Assembly (NCBI GenBank): GCA_026987795.1
Contig: JALSMF010000384.1
Coordinates: 1 to 9,358 of the forward strand
Reading direction: 5' to 3'
DNA from: Bacteroidales bacterium
Lineage (GTDB): Bacteria; Bacteroidota; Bacteroidia; Bacteroidales; JAADGE01
DNA: 9,358 nucleotides
The translations under genes were made by a program, and so were the position numbers. The notes under the pieces are model-generated. The model had not been told where the DNA came from, searched no databases, and saw only the letters and a list, made by a program, of their open reading frames with translations. This document shows positions 6,609 to 9,358 of the stretch, piece by piece. The first letter of the stretch is position 1; every line of letters starts with the position of its first letter.

Positions 6609-7220
6609 TTATTCTTTAATCAATTTTTTAATGAGGTTTTGTATTTCGGTTCCGTTCCAGTTTGCCGCTCCGGTTTCTTTTACTAATATTTTACCGTCTT
6701 TTGATATAATAAAAGTTGTGGGTATTACCGAAGATTTAAAAATATTCGGCGGGTTGTAAGAGTAAATATAAACAGGAAAATTATAGTCTCTTTTTTTCAG
6801 AAATTCCCTTACTTTATCCGGAGAGTCATTTGTAACAAGAAGAAAACTGACGTCTTCTTCACTTTTAAAAGAATTATATAAATCCTGAATTGCAGGCATT
6901 TCTCCGACACAAGGCGGACACCATGTTGCCCAAAAGTTCAGAAAAATAACTTTATTTCTGAATTCAGAAAAATTTACGGGTCTGCCGTTAATATCTGAAA
7001 TTTGCCAGTTATAATCTGCACTTTTAAGTATTACAATTTCTTTTCCTGTATTAACCGAAGGCTGAACAATCACAGCTTTTATGCGATTTACAAATCCTCC
7101 TATTGCCAAGCGCCCGGATGGTGTCAGCATTGCAACTATAAAAATAATAAATATAACATCCGAGATTTTAGACCTCAGCGGCTTTTTTTTATATTTATCA
7201 ATCCTTTCTTTGAAATTCAT
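6609..7220 (-). CDS. TlpA-like membrane-anchored thiol-disulfide oxidoreductase
   Basis: A 203-residue thioredoxin-fold protein that would reduce or isomerise disulfides, or carry electrons to partner proteins, in the periplasm. A basic N-terminus (KERIDKYKKKPLRSK) precedes one hydrophobic segment (about 19-33) that should anchor it in the inner membrane. From about residue 70 it has the TlpA/ResA/AhpC-TSA layout: NWQISDINGRPVNFSEFRNK (71-90), VIFLNFWATWCPPC with active-site Cys101 and Cys104, LLVTNDSPDKVREFLKK (127-143), VIPTTFII with the cis-proline Pro167, and DGKILVKETGAANW (175-188). All redox residues are intact. The ATG at 7220 gives the expected anchor. It is the first gene of a probable two-gene operon, with a TAnnTTTG box just upstream. 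The specific substrate cannot be told. Confidence 0.9.
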   Translation of the reverse strand: MNFKERIDKYKKKPLRSKISDVIFIIFIVAMLTPSGRLAIGGFVNRIKAVIVQPSVNTGKEIVILKSADYNWQISDINGRPVNFSEFRNKVIFLNFWATWCPPCVGEMPAIQDLYNSFKSEEDVSFLLVTNDSPDKVREFLKKRDYNFPVYIYSYNPPNIFKSSVIPTTFIISKDGKILVKETGAANWNGTEIQNLIKKLIKE

Positions 7221-7236
7221 CTGAATAAAATTTGTT

Positions 7237-7244
7237 CAAAAGTA
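7237..7244 (-). promoter_or_regulatory. Candidate -7 promoter box for the TlpA-like operon
   Basis: The minus strand reads TACTTTTG, an exact TAnnTTTG match, 16 bases upstream of the ATG. The leader would be only about 11 bases. A TTTG lies further upstream but the gap to it is about 24 bases, longer than usual, so the -33 part is uncertain. Confidence 0.4.
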
Positions 7245-7282
7245 ATAAATATATGCCTGTTTAGGAAACAAAACATAAAAAT

Positions 7283-7315
7283 AAAGACCCGTATTCAGAA
7301 AACACAGGTCTTTTT
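7283..7315. terminator. Terminator-like hairpin in the divergent spacer
   Basis: AAAGACC (7283-7289) pairs with GGTCTTT (7307-7313). A T-run continues on the + strand to 7315, and on the minus strand the stem is followed by ATTTTTATGTTT. No gene is known to end here on either strand, so it may end a small RNA, attenuate the tlpA-like leader, or shield one transcript from the other. Confidence 0.5.
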
Positions 7316-7400
7316 CAACGTTTAATTATGAGAATTTATTTATACCCGAATATAAGACGCAAAAAAAGAAGAATCGTTTAATGTTATAAAACACAAATAA

Positions 7401-7424
7401 TATAAAGAACATTTTTTCTTTATA
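7401..7424. repeat. Perfect 9-base inverted repeat upstream of the lipoprotein gene
   Basis: TATAAAGAA (7401-7409) and TTCTTTATA (7416-7424) are exact reverse complements with a six-base loop CATTTT. The repeat sits 36 bases before the ATG at 7461, where the promoter would be expected, so it could be an operator or a leader hairpin. Confidence 0.5.
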
Positions 7425-7460
7425 CTTTTATTAAATTAATTAACAGTAAAACAATTTAAA

Positions 7461-8345
7461 ATGAAAAAATTTCTAAAACTTACTATTTTGCTGACGACAA
7501 TTTTAATATTTGCGTCGGCATGTAAAAAAGACACTTTTAAGAGTGTAAAAGACGTTAAATTGAGGGTTGACTTCAGCACGCCTTTAAATGCCTCTAAAAT
7601 TGATATGACAAAACAAACGCCCGAAAATTATCTTGTTGCATTAAAAAGTGTAACTCTTATCGGTGATGACGGAACACCGGATTTTGAGATATTCAGTGAA
7701 AGTGATTTAAGTTCTTCATTGGTTTTCGATTTTACGGACGTAAACACTACTCATTCTTTAATGCAGGGAACAACCGTTCCGGACGGCAGCTATTCTTCAA
7801 TTAAAATTGAAATTTACTATTTGCAAATGAAATTGAATATAACGGCAAGTAACGGGAATGAACCGAGAAATATTCGAATCTATTTATCCGATGATGCGGA
7901 AACAGAGGGAGGCTTGCATCAGCCCGGAGATATGATACAAGTCTCTGATGCGGGAACAGAAGAGGGCTGGCTGCTCGGTAACGGGCAAAGTCCGGATATG
8001 TCGCCTGTTGCCCCCAGAACAGCAGCATATACGAATGATGAGAACGGAGACGGACTGGGAGACGGAAATGTTTGGTTCGATTTCGCCGGAAAGCCGGGAA
8101 ATAATTACGGTCCTTTCGGCGATACTGAATTTATGAATGTCCCTCACCCTGTTTATGAAACAACAATAGAATTTTCATTAATTGATAACGGCGGAGAGAA
8201 CATTATTTTGGGTTTTAATGTTAATAACTGCTGGCAATTTGAAGATAAAGACGGCAGCGGAGCATTCGGAGCCGGAGATTTAGACCCGGTAAATCCTACA
8301 AAGTGGCATATGGAGCTTCCGATAATGACGGTTACTCTGGAATAA
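7461..8345 (+). CDS. Lipoprotein of unknown function with EF-hand-like Asp/Gly loop
   Basis: A 294-residue envelope lipoprotein. The signal peptide ends in ASAC with lipidated Cys21, followed by KKDTFK, which has only one acidic residue and so is a poor surface-export signal. Residues about 30-130 are beta-rich and include LVALKSVTLIGDDG (58-71), SSLVFDFTDV (85-94) and VPDGSYSSIKIEIYYLQMKLNI (106-127 in parts). This order vaguely resembles DUF4382-type lipoproteins, but I am not sure. The second half is acidic and Gly/Asp-rich: NDENGDGLGDG (192-202), and DKDGSGAFGAGD (262-273), which fits the calcium loop pattern with Asp at positions 1, 3 and 12 and Ser at 5. Only one internal cysteine (257) is present. 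It is a single-gene unit with its own terminator. Function is unknown. Confidence 0.8.
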   Translation: MKKFLKLTILLTTILIFASACKKDTFKSVKDVKLRVDFSTPLNASKIDMTKQTPENYLVALKSVTLIGDDGTPDFEIFSESDLSSSLVFDFTDVNTTHSLMQGTTVPDGSYSSIKIEIYYLQMKLNITASNGNEPRNIRIYLSDDAETEGGLHQPGDMIQVSDAGTEEGWLLGNGQSPDMSPVAPRTAAYTNDENGDGLGDGNVWFDFAGKPGNNYGPFGDTEFMNVPHPVYETTIEFSLIDNGGENIILGFNVNNCWQFEDKDGSGAFGAGDLDPVNPTKWHMELPIMTVTLE

Positions 8346-8365
8346 CAGACAATAAAAATAATGAG

Positions 8366-8397
8366 AAGAGGGAGCAACCTTAAGGCTGCTCCTTTTT
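8366..8397. terminator. Terminator between the lipoprotein gene and folA
   Basis: GGAGCA (8371-8376) pairs with TGCTCC (8387-8392), with an inner CC/GG pair and outer A/G-T pairs, followed by five T on the + strand. The folA stop (8380-8382) lies in its loop, so this converging site may serve both strands, although the minus-strand T-run is poor. Confidence 0.8.
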
Positions 8398-8883
8398 ATT
8401 TCTTAAAAAATCTGAAAAAGAATAATACAAATCAGATTTTTCATCGTAAAATTTTTCTGACTTATACCCGATTTTCCACTTTGAGAAATCCGGCTCCGGA
8501 AAAAAAGTATCTCCTTCAAAAGTTTTATGCACTTTTGTAATATACAGCTTGTCGGCAAGGGGCAAAAACAGTTTGTAAATTTCAGCTCCGCCGCAAATAA
8601 AAACCTCTTTTTCTTTTTTACATTCTTCAAGAGCCTTATTTACGGAATTTACAATAACTGCTCCGTCAAATTTTAAGTTTTTTTGTGAACTTATAACAAT
8701 GTTTTTTCTTTTCGGCAAAGGTTTAAAAGGTAAAGATTCATACGTTTTACGACCCATAATAACAGGGTGTCCGGTTGTGAGTTTTTTAAACCGTTTTAAA
8801 TCTTCCGAAATATGCCAAATTAATTTGTTATTATTTCCTATAACGTTGTTTTCGGCAACGGCAACTATAATTGATATTGTCAT
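8380..8883 (-). CDS. folA: Dihydrofolate reductase
   Basis: A cytoplasmic enzyme that reduces dihydrofolate to tetrahydrofolate with NADPH, needed for thymidylate, purine and amino acid synthesis. The 167-residue length is normal for bacterial type I DHFR. Visible motifs are SIIVAVAENNVIGNNNKL (4-21), the substrate loop LIWHISEDLKRFKKLT with Trp23 and catalytic acid Asp28, PVIMGRKTYESLP (40-52), the NADPH-binding VFICGGAEIY (94-103), and YITKVH with DTFFPE (114-130). The residue before the Trp is Ile instead of the usual Pro. The gene starts three bases after the thyA stop, so both are one transcript, and its own stop lies in the shared terminator. In the cycle it recycles the dihydrofolate that ThyA makes. 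Confidence 0.97.
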   Translation of the reverse strand: MTISIIVAVAENNVIGNNNKLIWHISEDLKRFKKLTTGHPVIMGRKTYESLPFKPLPKRKNIVISSQKNLKFDGAVIVNSVNKALEECKKEKEVFICGGAEIYKLFLPLADKLYITKVHKTFEGDTFFPEPDFSKWKIGYKSEKFYDEKSDLYYSFSDFLRNKKEQP

Positions 8884-8886
8884 ATG

Positions 8887-9358
8887 CTATACAGATATTG
8901 CTCCCTTTATATGCGGGTGCGGATTATAATTTTCCAATATAAAGTCTTCATATTTAAAATCAAAAACGGTTTTAATTTCAGGGTTTAAAATCATTTTCGG
9001 AAGATTTTTCGGGTTTCTGGACAACTGAAGTTTTACTTGTTCTATGTGATTCAAGTAAATATGCGCATCACCTAAAGTATGAATAAAATCGCCGGGCTTG
9101 TAGCCTGTTTCTTGTGCAACCATCATAACCAAGAGGGCATAGGATGCAATATTAAACGGAACACCGAGAAAAATATCTGCACTGCGTTGATATAACTGGC
9201 ATGACAATTTCCCGTCTGCGACATAAAATTGAAACAGTATATGGCAAGGCGGTAAGTTCATTTTATCTAAGTCGCCTACATTCCAGGCACTCACAATGTG
9301 TCTTCTGGAATTCGGATTCTCTTTCAGTTGTTTAATTACGTTTGCCAATTGGTCGATG
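8887..9358 (-). CDS. thyA: Thymidylate synthase, C-terminal part (cut by window edge)
   Basis: Methylates dUMP to dTMP using methylene-tetrahydrofolate, releasing dihydrofolate. About 157 C-terminal residues are present and the frame stays open to base 9358 (IDQLANVIKQL), so the gene is cut by the window, not truncated; a TTG at 9348 is not the start. Family motifs are SRRHIVSAWNVGDLDKM, PPCHILFQFYV with the catalytic Cys (codon 9244-9246), KLSCQLYQRSADIFLGVPFNIASYALL in parts, LGDAHIYLNH, and the ending NPHPHIKGAISV. The RS-A-DIFLG segment has Ala where E. coli has Cys; this is not a catalytic position. folA follows after a three-base gap. This is the classical folate-dependent ThyA, not ThyX. 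Confidence 0.97.
   Translation of the reverse strand, partial: IDQLANVIKQLKENPNSRRHIVSAWNVGDLDKMNLPPCHILFQFYVADGKLSCQLYQRSADIFLGVPFNIASYALLVMMVAQETGYKPGDFIHTLGDAHIYLNHIEQVKLQLSRNPKNLPKMILNPEIKTVFDFKYEDFILENYNPHPHIKGAISV

Larger units (their letters stand above)
7221..7460. other. 240-base divergent intergenic region with promoter and two hairpins
   Basis: This A/T-rich spacer separates the minus-strand tlpA-like gene from the + strand lipoprotein gene. It holds a -7 box for the minus strand (7237-7244), a terminator-like hairpin (7283-7315) and a perfect short hairpin (7401-7424). I see no convincing protein gene in it; a 17-codon frame at 7328-7381 is too short to trust. Confidence 0.6.

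Noticed and set aside
7002..7325. 107-codon frame on the + strand opposite the start of the TlpA-like gene
   Set aside because: It overlaps a well-supported thioredoxin gene on the other strand, and its product is rich in Asn, Cys and Phe with no recognisable family.
7328..7381. Seventeen-codon basic peptide frame (MRIYLYPNIRRKKRRIV) in the divergent spacer
   Set aside because: It is too short, with no ribosome binding site, and such frames are expected by chance in A/T-rich DNA.
8887..9348. Complete 153-residue thymidylate synthase starting at TTG 9348
   Set aside because: The frame continues to the window end with conserved ThyA residues (IDQL), and the family is normally about 260 residues, so this is the window edge and not a short gene.

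Overview
The window looks like a piece of a Bacteroidota (Bacteroidetes) chromosome, most likely from the Bacteroidia/Bacteroidales side. It is AT-rich. It carries families largely typical of that phylum: a CarboxypepD_reg-like plus PF14905-type outer-membrane barrel, GIN/DUF2807 proteins and a DUF4294 protein. Most genes lack a Shine-Dalgarno sequence, and TAnnTTTG promoter -7 elements can be recognised. I see no insertion sequence, phage gene, CRISPR array, tRNA or rRNA.

Region A (1-4300, + strand) is one apparent operon. The end of an upstream gene runs into a short YtrA-type GntR regulator. This overlaps a membrane-anchored beta-repeat protein, followed by a 788-residue outer-membrane beta-barrel protein and a GIN/DUF2807 lipoprotein with seven SSG[AG]D[IV] repeats. 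A strong hairpin terminator closes the unit. A regulator, an inner-membrane-anchored solenoid, an outer-membrane barrel and a lipoprotein solenoid suggest an envelope-spanning module under its own regulator. Its function is unknown, and this is the best candidate here for an undescribed system.

Region B (4305-5960) holds fabD (- strand, malonyl-CoA:ACP transacylase of fatty acid synthesis), divergent from an exported DUF4294 protein (+ strand). That gene ends inside its own terminator hairpin.

Region C (5972-7460) holds a - strand pair: a membrane-anchored TlpA-like thioredoxin (CPPC) followed by a small secreted protein of unknown function with two cysteines. The 240-base divergent spacer upstream of the pair contains a promoter-like -7 box and two hairpins, one of them terminator-like in an unexpected place.

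Region D (7461-8400) is a single lipoprotein gene of unknown function with an EF-hand-like Asp/Gly loop, closed by a terminator shared with the convergent neighbour. Region E (8380-9358, - strand) is a tight thyA-folA pair, with thyA running off the window. ThyA produces dihydrofolate while making dTMP and FolA reduces it back to tetrahydrofolate, so the two genes form one metabolic cycle.
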